A stretch of 64,000 nucleotides of DNA from Siphonodentalium dalli (taxonomy: Eukaryota > Mollusca > Scaphopoda > Gadilida > Siphonodentaliidae): positions 197,605,887-197,669,886 of the forward strand of contig CP136062.1 in the NCBI GenBank assembly GCA_032622095.1, given 5' to 3'. Shown piece by piece: positions 48,730 to 58,364 of this stretch (positions within the stretch are counted from its first letter, which is position 1; the number at the start of each line of letters is the position of its first letter). The notes under the pieces are model-generated. The model ran no database searches. It was given only the letters and a program-made list of their open reading frames with translations, and was not told the DNA's origin. Position numbers and translations under genes: made by a program.

Positions 48730-48815
48730 ACCACGGGGTAAACACTGCTGACCACGCTATTAACATGGATGACCACGGCATGAACACGACTTCAACACGG
48801 ATGACCACTGAGTAC
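48730..48815. repeat. ACCACGG/AACACGG minisatellite patch
   Basis: GACCACGGGG, TGACCACGCTATTAAC, GATGACCACGGCATGAACACG and TTCAACACGGATGACCACTG occur in tandem. The same vocabulary is found at 36514-36860 and 37342-37470. An AATAAAGATATATATATA-like string lies just upstream (48591), as also occurs at 36782. Confidence 0.65.
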
Positions 48816-48821
48816 ACTCAG

Positions 48822-48855
48822 AGTGCATAATATGTCTTTAACTTATGAATTTTTG
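48822..48855. repeat. 34-bp direct repeat, right copy
   Basis: One mismatch (AGTGCATAATATGTC) to 45489-45522. It is immediately followed by the terminus of the satellite-like array (GGGTGTGACTAATTACCG). Confidence 0.85.
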
Positions 48856-50230
48856 GGGTGTGACTAATTACCGCCCGGGACCGCCCGGGACCGCCCGGGT
48901 GGCCCCACGGGCCCGTGGACACAATATCTCGACGTTATAACGTAGCGACATGCCACCTGAGGGCAACATAGAAAAATTTACTCGCTCGCTCGTCTCCGGC
49001 CGGTCATATTAACCCCACAAATGCCGATATTGGCTAAAAGAGCCTGGGTGATTACGGGTGTCTTCGTGTGTTTTCAGACAGATTACTTTGGTCATTCGCG
49101 TTAGTGCAATACACCTGAGTGTTAATTCCATATATTGACTCGTTGACGCGTCCACGGCAGATGTTATTAACCCCTCAAAATACGGTAAAATAGTGTATAA
49201 ACAAAAGAACCTTGGGACCGCCCGGGACCTCCCGGGCGACCCCATGGCCCCGTGAACACTATATCTCGACGTTATAACGTAGCGACATACCCCACGAGGT
49301 CAACCTAGAAAATTTTACTCGCTCGCTCGACTCCGGCCGGTGTTATTAACCCCTCAAAATCCGATAAAATGGTATATAAACAAAAAGTACATTGGGACCG
49401 CCCGGGACCGCGCGGGAGGCCCCATGGGCACGTGGACACTATATCTCGACGTTATAACGTAGCAACATACCCCACGAGGTCAACCTAGAAAATGGTACTC
49501 GCTCGCTCGACTCCGGCCGGTGTTATTAACCCCTCAAAATCCGATAAAATGGTATATAAACTAAAATAACATTGGGACCGCCCGGGACCGCCCGGGTGGC
49601 CCCACGGGCCCGTGGACACAATATATCGACGTTATAACGTAGCGACATGCCACCTGAGGGTAACGTAGAAAATTTACTCGCTCGCTCGCCTCCGGCCGGT
49701 CATATTAACCCCACAAATGCCGATATTGGCTAAAAGAGCCTGGGTGATTAAGGGTGTCTTCGTGTGTTTTCAGTCAGATTATTTTGTTGATTCGCGGTAG
49801 TGCAATACACCTGAGTGTTAATTACATATATTGACTCGTTGACGCGTCCACGGCCGGTGTTATTAACCCCTCAAAATCCGGTAAAATAGTGTATAAACAA
49901 AAGAACATTGGGACCGCCCGGGACCGCCAGGGCGACCACAGGGCCCGTGGAAACTATGCCTCGACGTTATAACGTGGCGACATACCCCATGAGGTCAACC
50001 TAGAAAATCTGACTCGGTCACTCGACTCCGGCCGGTATTATTAACCCCTCAAAATCCGATATTGGCTAAGAGGGCACGGACAGTCCGGTGTCTTCTTTTG
50101 ATTTCGGACAGCATATTTTGATGATGCATGGTAGTGCAATACCACATGATAGTGACTTCCAGATATTGACTCACTGACGCGTCAACACAAAATCCCGCAA
50201 AATACCGTATCACTATAAATATTCGGCTCT
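48856..50230 (-). repeat. Satellite-like array, inverted arm (180- and 337-bp units)
   Basis: Landmark CCCCTCAAAA occurs at 49171, 49350, 49530, 49867 and 50045, giving spacings of 179, 180, 337 and 178 bp. Long units contain an extra ~157-bp module (AATGCCGATATTGGCTAAAA through ATATTGACTCGTTGACGCGT). Each unit has CGACGTTATAACGT, GGGACCGCCCGGGACC and CTCGCTCG. The outer end is GGGTGTGACTAATTACCG. It is non-coding and in reverse orientation to 58365-61275. Confidence 0.9.
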
Positions 50231-50760
50231 ACATGATCGTAAATATCGCAATTTTCTTGAATGTTTTCAATAAATATTAATAACGTTACACCTATAATTT
50301 TTATATTTTGACACGAGCGGGTGTAATTGTGTTGATTTCAACAGCAACTGCTTGTCTGAAGAGAGCCGCAGCAGATGTGAGAATGTGTTGATATCAATTA
50401 GCAGTAAAACGGTATCGCAATTGTTATATTGTATACGTTAACCACTTCACAATAATCAGAAGACATATTGGCAGAGTTAAACCGAAACTGTGTTTTCATA
50501 ACATTTGGGGAAGACGAACAGGGAATCTCGTGACAACAGTGGAGATTTGCGATGAGGTTTCCGTGTTTTTATTGCAATCGAAAATGGTGTTACTCCCAAA
50601 ATCTTCTTGGTGTTAGACAATAACGATCAATATGACGAAGAGAGTATTTGTGATACTGGAAACCCGTGTACTTAATTTGCGTACGGACCAATCACACGAT
50701 ATTACGTTATGGCGTAGATTATATATAATCGTGTGTGAATTAAAAATAAAATATACTCTG
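50231..50760. other. No gene recognised
   Basis: AT-rich sequence between the satellite arm and the ORF1-like duplication. No supported feature. Confidence 0.5.
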
Positions 50761-50916
50761 GCAGAGGTTGGAGCGAACACTCTGGCAGCAAGTGGAGCGA
50801 ACAAGTCAGATTTTATTTGGCTTAATTAGTTCCTTCTTGTCAGAGCGTTAACAAGAGTAACTGCCCTCGTGGTAACGCCAGACTGAGATGGTTTTGGATT
50901 AGGCTCAGGACGGACT

Positions 50917-51755
50917 ATGGAGCTAATCCCTGACGCCGCGTTGGCTGCTATACAGAGAAGCCGGTTAGTGGACGCTGTTAGTTGGTCTCTCCAAGCTAAC
51001 AGGGGCTCTCTGGTTCTCTGTGTAGAATTCCGGACAGAAGATGCTGGCATCCAGAAGTCTTCTGCCGAGAACAGGAACGCCAAGACCCGCTGTACCATGA
51101 AGAAGGGGCCTCCCAAGAGAAAGACACCCTCACAGAAAAGAAGGGACGCTGCCAGACGGGCGAAATGGAAGAAGCAGAAGGGGGTGACTGTAGATCGGCC
51201 AGTCGCCCCTCCCCGTGTGGCTCAGCCGTCCAGAGTCATAGCCGGCAGGCCGGAGTTGTCTGAGAGACGCCCAGACGACCCGACCTGCAAGGAGACTGGC
51301 GACATTGAACCAGCTAGCAGGGACTCCGTGGATCTGCCGGAGGTCCCTGCTGTCGTCGTCGAGGCTAGCGGAGGCAGGGACGTGGATACCACCCCAGATG
51401 TTCCTGCCGCCAGCTCGACGTGGCACTGGATAGCTTTACACCTCAGACACCGGATTACCATCACATCCCGGTGTCCCCCAGCTCTACTATCATTAGCGAC
51501 AACACCAGCACAGCCACCACCCGTTCAAACGAGGAGTTAATCGCAGACACCATGAGATGGCTGGTAGAAGAACAAAGACATGTAGAAGAACAACAAAGAC
51601 ATGATAGAGTAATGGCAGATATATACTCTGGCAGAGATGCTACGCTCCATCAACAACAACGGGAAGAAGAACAGGCAGCTGTGCTCCAGCAACAACAACA
51701 ACAACAAACAGAACTCCAACACAGAAAAAAAAAGAAAGCCAAGAAAAAGAAATAA
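50917..51755 (+). pseudogene. Basic ORF1-like protein, copy 1 (one frameshift)
   Basis: The ATG at 50917 opens a frame whose N-terminus (MELIPDAALAAIQRSRLVDA) is followed by a LCVEFRTEDAG segment. A strongly basic block follows (KKGPPKRKTPSQKRRDAARR), then an acidic and proline-rich region (ELSERRPDDPTC, DLPEVPAVVVEASG). Comparison with copy 2 shows a 1-bp loss near 51414. After it, the homologous C-terminus continues in another frame (51420-51755) with a Glu/Gln-rich coiled-coil-like stretch and a Lys-rich end. The RRDxxRxAKWKK block resembles ORF1/gag-like nucleic-acid-binding proteins found beside invertebrate retroelements, but I cannot name the family. The original length would be about 280 residues. 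Confidence 0.6.
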
Positions 51756-52055
51756 TTATGTCTAGATCATTTCCATTTCACCTTCACCAATTCATGCTTA
51801 TGTATTACCATAACATGTATCTCATTAAATTCAACAGTGGGTTGTAGGAAAGGGGTGCCGCCCCTTTCAAATCCTCCCTGGTCAAATCCAAAACCCCCCA
51901 TAGTAGTAGTAGTTGGAGCGAACAGGTCGTGATTGCTTCGACCTTATTAGTTCCTCTTTGTCAGAGCGTTGAGCACTGGTGAGTTGTGTGGCCGCGCCTC
52001 CGGGTGCAGCTGCCCCCCGTGCTTAACGCCAGTGAGACGGTTTTGGATTAGGCTT

Positions 52056-52879
52056 ATGGATTTAATTCCTGAAGCTGTGTTGGCCGCAGTGCAAAAGTGT
52101 CGGGTAGTGGACATTGCTAACTGGAGTCTCCAGTCTAGCAGGGGCTACCTGACCCTTTGTCTGGAGTTCCGGACTGAAGATGCTGGCATCCAGAGATCGC
52201 AGGCCGGCACACCAACTCCAAGACCACCCACTGTCCAATGAAGAGTGGGAAGAAGGGACCCACAAAGAAGAAGACGCCTTCAAGAAGGAAAAGGGACGCT
52301 GATCGACGAGCGAAATGGAAAAAGAAGAAGGGAGTGGTCGTTGATCTGCCGGTCACCCATCCCCGTGTGGTTCAGCCGTCTAGAGTCACAGCCGACAGGC
52401 CGGAGTTGTCTGAGAGACGCCCAGACGACCCGACCTGCATGGAGACAGGCGACATCTCACCAGCTAGCAGGGACTCCGTTGATCTGCCTGAGGTCCCTGC
52501 TGTCGTCGTCGAGGCAAGCGGAAGAAGGGAGCAGGAAACCACCCCTGCTGTTCCTGCCGCCTGCTTCGATGTGGAACTGGACAGCTTGCCACCACGGACA
52601 CCGGAGTACCATCACATTCCGGTGTCCTCCAGCTCCACCGCCAGCAACAACAACAACATCAGCGCAGGCTCCACCCGCTCTATGGAAGAATATGTCGCCG
52701 CTGCCGAAAGAGAGATGGAATTGACGAGAGAGGAGCACAAGAAACGACTCGAGGTGCAAAAGAAACAAAACGAAGAACTTCAACGTCTCATAGAACAGAC
52801 ATCTCATCCACCTCCTCCATCTCCACCATCTTCAACCGAAAAACCGAATTCAAAGAAGAAAAGGAAAAAGAAAAGATAA
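52056..52879 (+). pseudogene. Basic ORF1-like protein, copy 2 (one frameshift, different place)
   Basis: The N-terminus (MDLIPEAVLAAVQKCRVVDI) opens at 52056. An in-frame extension to 51969 exists but is not shared with copy 1. The frame closes at 52241. The basic block (KKGPTKKKTPSRRKRDADRR) resumes in a different frame at 52238 and stays open to 52879. A 1- or 2-bp indel relative to copy 1 lies between about 52200 and 52235. The C-terminus has an Asn/Ser-rich linker, a heptad-like Glu/Lys segment and a KKKRKKKR end. A second ATG (MKSGKKG) at the frame change could allow separate translation of the basic part. The copies are about 1.13 kb apart and share upstream sequence (ATTAGTTCC, GTCAGAGCGTT, GGTTTTGGATTAGGCT). 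Confidence 0.6.
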
Positions 52880-53043
52880 AGTCAACATAAAAATGCTAAA
52901 AAAAAATTGTTTTATTCTCAAATAAAGGCATTAATATGAGGGATTAAGGAGAGGTGCCTCTCGGCCCTTTCGACAATCCCGGGCTAGCCCCCCCGAACCA
53001 ATCACTCTACTAACTAAAATATAATTCTAAATATCTTAAAATC

Positions 53044-53323
53044 ATGCGACCACGTATTCGATTCACGCTTCCATCCATGGTGCTCTATCCGTGTTCCGTC
53101 TGCTCTACTGAAGCTGAAGGTGAGTCAATATATTTTATATGGGGGGGGGGGTGAACATATTACATATTATATATTTTCTTTATTAGCTCCACATATGGAG
53201 AGTATGATGACCTCCATCACCGGGAATAATGTTTTCAGTCCTTGCCCAAAAGGTCGTGGATTGGGTTGCAATACGGGGAGGTACTTTGACCAGGAAAATC
53301 CAATTATAGATCAGATGTCTTAA
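53044..53323 (+). CDS. Candidate two-exon small gene, product unknown
   Basis: An ATG at 53044 (a second, in frame, at 53077) opens MRPRIRFTLPSMVLYPCSVC and ends at a GTGAGT donor after 53119. The acceptor TTTCTTTATTAG ends at 53186. Joining in phase 1 keeps the frame open through PHMESMMTSITGN, SPCPKGRGLGCNTGRYFDQE to a stop at 53321-53323, for about 70 residues. The 67-bp intron holds a G10 run. Four cysteines (CxxC and CPKGRGLGC) might bind metal or form disulphides. I do not recognise the family. It could be the last two exons of a longer gene or a relic of the neighbouring ORF1-like element. Confidence 0.35.
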
Positions 53324-53589
53324 AAGGGCACTAATTATTAATAAAATAAAATCATTAATTATATAACCAAAATTTTTTGCAATCTGATCGGTGAGAATTG
53401 AAACATGTGGGTAAAATTAGCCCACCACGTTATATATGCTGTTAACTTCAGACGACTTAAAGGGGCAAATGGCTTATTTTACAATAAACGCTATTTATTG
53501 GTCATAATATGATAATATTCTAGGCATGTATAAATTGGTGCGTTAGATTAGACTAGTCGGTCCTTAAATAGTGACTTTGCAATTTCTAT

Positions 53590-54200
53590 AAGTGGAGATA
53601 GAGCTGCGAACAAATATATGTGATCTGATTTGGTTTGGGGGGGGGGCGTAACGTTTTCCCCCTGAATTTCGATATTAATAATATAGTTGCTCGTTTTTAT
53701 GAATTATATTAGGCCTCATTGCATCGCAAGAGCTCATTCTCTTGGTTTAGAAGTAATTTTCGGGCCAACTTCTGTGATCGGAATTTGAGGTGGCGAGTAA
53801 AAAAACTTTCTAAAACTGGAAGTGGAATTGCGAAAAACAAATTTGTGACCTGTGACCTGAATTGGTGGGGGGGGGGGGATAACTTTATTATTAAAACTTG
53901 ATAGTCAGATGAGTTTCTTGTTTTATGTATTATATTAGGCGACCCATCAATGTTAATAGTCATTTCCTGGACATGGAAGCACCGTTTCGTTCAAAACTGT
54001 TATATTAGGTTGCCATTGGATAGCGAATAACATTATTCTTAAAACTCCGACGTCAGATAAGTTTGTTAGTTTGTGCACTAGACGACACTTCAATCACAAA
54101 TAGTCAATATCCATAACTGGAAGTTGAATTGCGAAGACAAAAATCTGCGATCTGAATTGGTTGTGGTGGGCGGCGAATTTGTGCATTACATTATGCGATC
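53590..54200. repeat. Degenerate ~250-bp tandem repeat with G-tracts
   Basis: Three diverged units share ATCTGAATTGGT plus a G-run or GT-rich replacement (53635, 53866, 54150). They also share GAATTGCGAARAACAAA, AAAACT-GA-GTCAGAT-AGTTT and TATTATATTAGGC. No coding function is seen. ORFs across the units are by-products. Confidence 0.6.
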
Positions 54201-54316
54201 CAGTCATTAGCTTCACTCCCGGTGGGTATATATTTCATGTCAGACAGAACTGTATCCGATATACCATAAGAAAGGTCATAAAAAACTAGAAATAAAACCC
54301 CCAAGGTTGCATATTA

Positions 54317-54559
54317 TTGATGCGGTATTCGCCCCGTATTAAATTGTTGAAAACTGCGGTCAGAGTAAGAAATCTTATCAGATACAACCACATTTTCGGC
54401 GCGAATCATCGCGTGGAGGTCATGGAATTATATTCGGAAGAAATCGGAACCGCCCGAAAAAACGACGATCGGCTGGCACGCACGGTTAAGAGAACAGCCA
54501 AAACAATAGCCGACATGTCGATAACCGAAAGTAGATTCAACAAAACACAAACTAGATAA
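54317..54559 (+). CDS. Small ORF of higher GC content, product unknown
   Basis: Eighty codons starting MMRYSPRIKLLKTAV, rich in Arg, Lys and Glu (VEVMELYSEEIGTARKNDDR), with composition unlike the surrounding AT-rich sequence. No domain is recognised and no splice context is clear. It may be an exon or an exapted fragment, or chance. Confidence 0.2.
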   Translation: MMRYSPRIKLLKTAVRVRNLIRYNHIFGANHRVEVMELYSEEIGTARKNDDRLARTVKRTAKTIADMSITESRFNKTQTR

Positions 54560-55218
54560 TGTGATTATGTCTTGATTTTTGCATCGATATCTCATGTTTT
54601 CTAATTGAAATGTCGAGAATTAATTGGCAACTAACAAAGTGTACACACTGTGTATATGTTATATATGGATTGTTCGCAAATTTAGGCGTGAATGGGTATT
54701 CGTGCACAGCATGCAAAATACGATTGGCACACCTCCGAACCGATCAGCTGATCCAGGTCGTCATGCTTCTCATCGATTGAAAATAAACAAATCGGGGAAT
54801 TCCTGCCCTTCTTATCAAACGTCAACACATTTGGTCGAATTTAAGATGAAGTTATCTGCAATGGCATTATTGACTTATGTAAATGGAAATTATTAGCAAT
54901 ATTTCAAACGCAGAGAGTTCATGAACCACCGATCGATCTATAAATTATAATAGCCCAATCGGGCTGAACTAGATCGATTGGTCTTCCTGGCATAGTGGTT
55001 GCTGCTGTAAGAGAGGGAACTCTAAATTTCTTAAATATTAAAATTTTGTTTGTTTTCAGATTTGTACAAGTTTATAATGAATATTACTAGTAAAACAATA
55101 TACCATTGTCTTTCATTAGTTTCAAAATAAATGAGAATTTTTTTTAATTGGTAGAAACAGCTGATCGAAAGAACAATTTAGAGTACTCCCCTTATCCCAG
55201 ATTCACTTTATAGTAGCT
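54560..55218. other. No gene recognised
   Basis: AT-rich sequence leading into the palindrome field. The 90-codon ORF at 54624 has no recognisable domain. Confidence 0.45.
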
Positions 55219-57370
55219 AATTACACTTAAGCATAAATTATTTATGCTTAAGCATAATTAGCTTAAGCATAATTAACTTACGATCAGCGTAATACATTTG
55301 AATTACGCTTGAGTGTAATTGAGTTCATCAGCTATCTCACCTCTATGGGAGGAAGCCAAATTAACATTTAATAAATAATTGAGCTAAAGCCCCCCCCCCC
55401 CCCAATCAAGGAATCTCTAATTACACTTAAGTGCAATAAGAATATTTCTTATCGCGCTTAAGTGCAATAAGAAGATTCCTTATTGCGCTTAGAGATTCCT
55501 TATTGCGCTTAAGTGCAATACGATATTCCTTTTTGTGCTTAAGTGCAATAAGATATTCCTTATTGTGCTAGCGCAATTAGATATTTCCTTATTGAACTTA
55601 ATCGCAATTATATCTTCCCTTATTATATCGCTTAAGCTCAATTATATCGCTTAAGCTCTATTATTTATTAAATGTTAATTTGGCTCCCCATATACCTCAT
55701 GTATATTGGTATAACCTGATGTAGGTTACTGGCATTAGTAATGCGGTTGCATCCATTTCAGCTTGAGGGGAGTTCAATGAGAGTGTATATGAATTACGTT
55801 TAAGCGTACTTCATTTACGCTTAAGCGCGGAACTCATTTACACTTAAGCATAATTAATATGAATAATGCTTAAGCAAATACCTAACTCCAACTGATTTCC
55901 TCTGTCTGAATAATTGAGTCCATCTCATAGTATATGGGGGAGTCTAAACCGATGTTTGATTGATGTCTAAATTGCCAGAGTAAATTTGAGTTTAGAGAAA
56001 ATCGCATGGGAGACAGCCTTTTCAAATATATTATTTATTAGTGTAAATCAATTGCGCTCAAGCGCAAAAAATATGTGTCTAATAATATATTTGCGCTTTA
56101 GCATAAAATTGCCATAAATGTGATCTATTATATATGGGAGGCCCTTTTCACATTTATTATTTATTTACGCTTAAGCGCAAATAACCTCTATCATTTGCAA
56201 TTAAGCAAATAGATCATATTTGCGCTTAAGCGCAAATCATTTGCACTTAAGCGCAAATAAAAATCAATATGCAATGATCCCCCCTGAATTAATTTTACAT
56301 GGCACAGGCCTAAACACATCACTAAAGTTGATATAGCCCCACCATATGAGGGAAACAACCCCCCAGAAACCCCAAGATCTGTTTTATGACCATGGAAATG
56401 ATATAGATCTGTGTAGGATATGTCTCTTTTATAAAATATACTATATCTCTGGGATGGCGACACAAATTCTTGGGGACAGGGATGCTGATATTATGAAAAT
56501 AGGGGTTTTCCCCCAACTTCAAGTCAATGAGTACACCATATGAGGGAAGAAAACCTCAGTAACCCCTAATTCCCTATTTATGGCCATGGAAATGGTATAT
56601 ATCTGAGCAGGAGATAATAAAATATACATGAGCTCTGGGAGTGAGGCACCAAATCTTGGGACACCAGGGACAGAGATGCTGATATGCATATGGAAATATG
56701 TTTTTTCTTCAACTTCGAGTCTGTATGGGGCTATTACTATGGGCCCATGCTAATATAATATGAGATGGACTCAATCATTCACATCAGAGGGATGTAATGG
56801 AGTGTTAGGTATTTGCGCTTAAGCGCAAATAAATTGATAGACACATATTTGTGCTTAAGCGCAAATGATTTACGCTTAAGCACAAATATTTGCGCTTAAT
56901 GATTTATGCTTAAGCACAAATATTTGCGCTTAAGCGCAAATAAATAATAAATGTGAAAATGGCCTCCCATACTATTTCCGCTAAAGCGCATATGATTTGT
57001 ATTTAAGTATAAATGATTTGCTCTTAAGTGCAAATGATTTACACTTAAGCGTAAATGATTTGCGATTAAGCAGAATCAGAATAAATGTGAAAACGGCTTC
57101 TCGTATAATCGCTTAAGCATAATTCATTTATGATTAAGTGTAATTAATCTATCAATGAAAATAAATGACCAGTGAGCTTAAGCGTAAATCAATTACGCTT
57201 AAGCACACTTTAATCAATTACGCTTAAGCACACTAGTCATAATTCTATTACTCATAGGAGTAATGCTTTATCTACATCATACGGTTAAGCGTAAGTGAAG
57301 TACGCTTTATATGTGTGCATTACACCTGAGTGTAATACATTACGCTTAATTGTAATTCACTTACGCTAAT
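55219..57370. repeat. Field of CTTAAG-centred palindromes within inverted modules
   Basis: Roughly 25 exact CTTAAG cores (and many one-off variants) occur in 2.15 kb. Each is the centre of an imperfect 12-20 bp palindrome: TTTGCGCTTAAGCGCAAA, TTACGCTTAAGCGTAA, TTATTGCGCTTAAGTGCAAT, TTATGCTTAAGCATAA. Longer inverted pairs are visible: 55340-55385 with 55654-55697, 55868-55935 with 56752-56824, and 56130-56183 with 56922-56971. There is no ORF. A C15 run lies at 55390. The repeat units are dispersed, not at a fixed period, so this is neither a classical satellite nor a CRISPR array. Confidence 0.85.
56339..56727. repeat. Direct tandem pair (~190 bp) inside the palindrome field
   Basis: CACCATATGAGGGAA occurs at about 56340 and 56533. 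Each is followed by CCATGGAAATGRTATA, AAATATAC-T, TCTGGGA and AGGGATGCTGATAT-like text. The pair occupies the palindrome-free interior between the inverted modules. Confidence 0.7.
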
Positions 57371-57419
57371 GTGCAATTAGCTAATACATGTGAAGAAGGC
57401 TTTCCATTATAGTTATCAT

Positions 57420-58364
57420 CCATCAGAATGAATAGTGCTTACTAAAGCTTGACAACAGAATTTGCCATTAAAAACATTTCATGGCCAATGAGCTAACAAA
57501 TGTTCTGTACTGGCATATTGAATACCAATTATTTGTACTATTGTACAGGTATAATGTAATTAAACAGTTTTGAGTTACAAAAGTAAGACAACTCTTTCTG
57601 CACGGTACTGTGCTTGCGGCCAGATTGATGTAAAAATTCGGTCAATGCGCTTACAATTTTCTATAAATAGTAACATTTTGGAATTATTACCTCTCGATCA
57701 CTGTTCGATTATAATCTTTGCCACTAACTCGGCCAATGTTCTTCCGTTTGTGATTTCACGCAACAATTCCCTTTCTATTCCTTCCCTGTCGAATTGACTA
57801 CCGATTGCGATGTCAATTTGTTTTTCGCTTTAATATTCTGATGTGCATGACGCTATTCCAGCGAACGGTCATCCTCCCTAGAAGCCATTTCTGAGAACGA
57901 AACCCGATTCAATCCCAATCGAGTCGGAAGAGCTCGGGCATTTCCGTGACTGCACAAGACAACGCATCGGTTTGTATTTTCGTGTTATTATGGTGAGATT
58001 AATCGGGACGATTGATGAATATAAATAGTTAGCCGAATGGCCGTATAATGTGTACAAACTGACTTCAGGATGGGGGATTTCGTGTATCTGAGTTATTTTA
58101 TTCACTCTTCCCACAGAATGACGCAGGGAACTCAATTGTGAGGTTCAATTTACGTTTCACATCACTTTAACGTAATGTCCTGGATCTGGAAGCAAACTTT
58201 CTCTGAGAATCTCGGTGCACTGCCTTTCAGGTGGTGGCGGGGTGGCGGTGTGCCGGCGAATAACCATTTCCTTAGAATGCTCCATGAATTCCGTCCCGAA
58301 AATGCAAGGATTCCCGGGTGGCCACCATGGTTCTGGCTACGCAGACGATTTAGTAACATAAAGT
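57420..58364. other. No firm gene; short protein-like stretches on both strands
   Basis: On the minus strand about 57690-57815 reads FDREGIERELLREI and GRTLAELVAKIIIEQ before a stop. On the plus strand about 57886-58029 reads PIESEELGHFRDCTRQRIG and continues to a stop. A minus-strand ATG near 57890 opens only MASREDDRSLE. The composition looks protein-like, but no complete frame, splice pattern or family supports a gene. Confidence 0.25.

Noticed and set aside
55219-57370. CRISPR array
   Set aside because: Palindromes are not separated by regular unique spacers, spacing is irregular, no cas genes are present and the DNA is eukaryotic in character.
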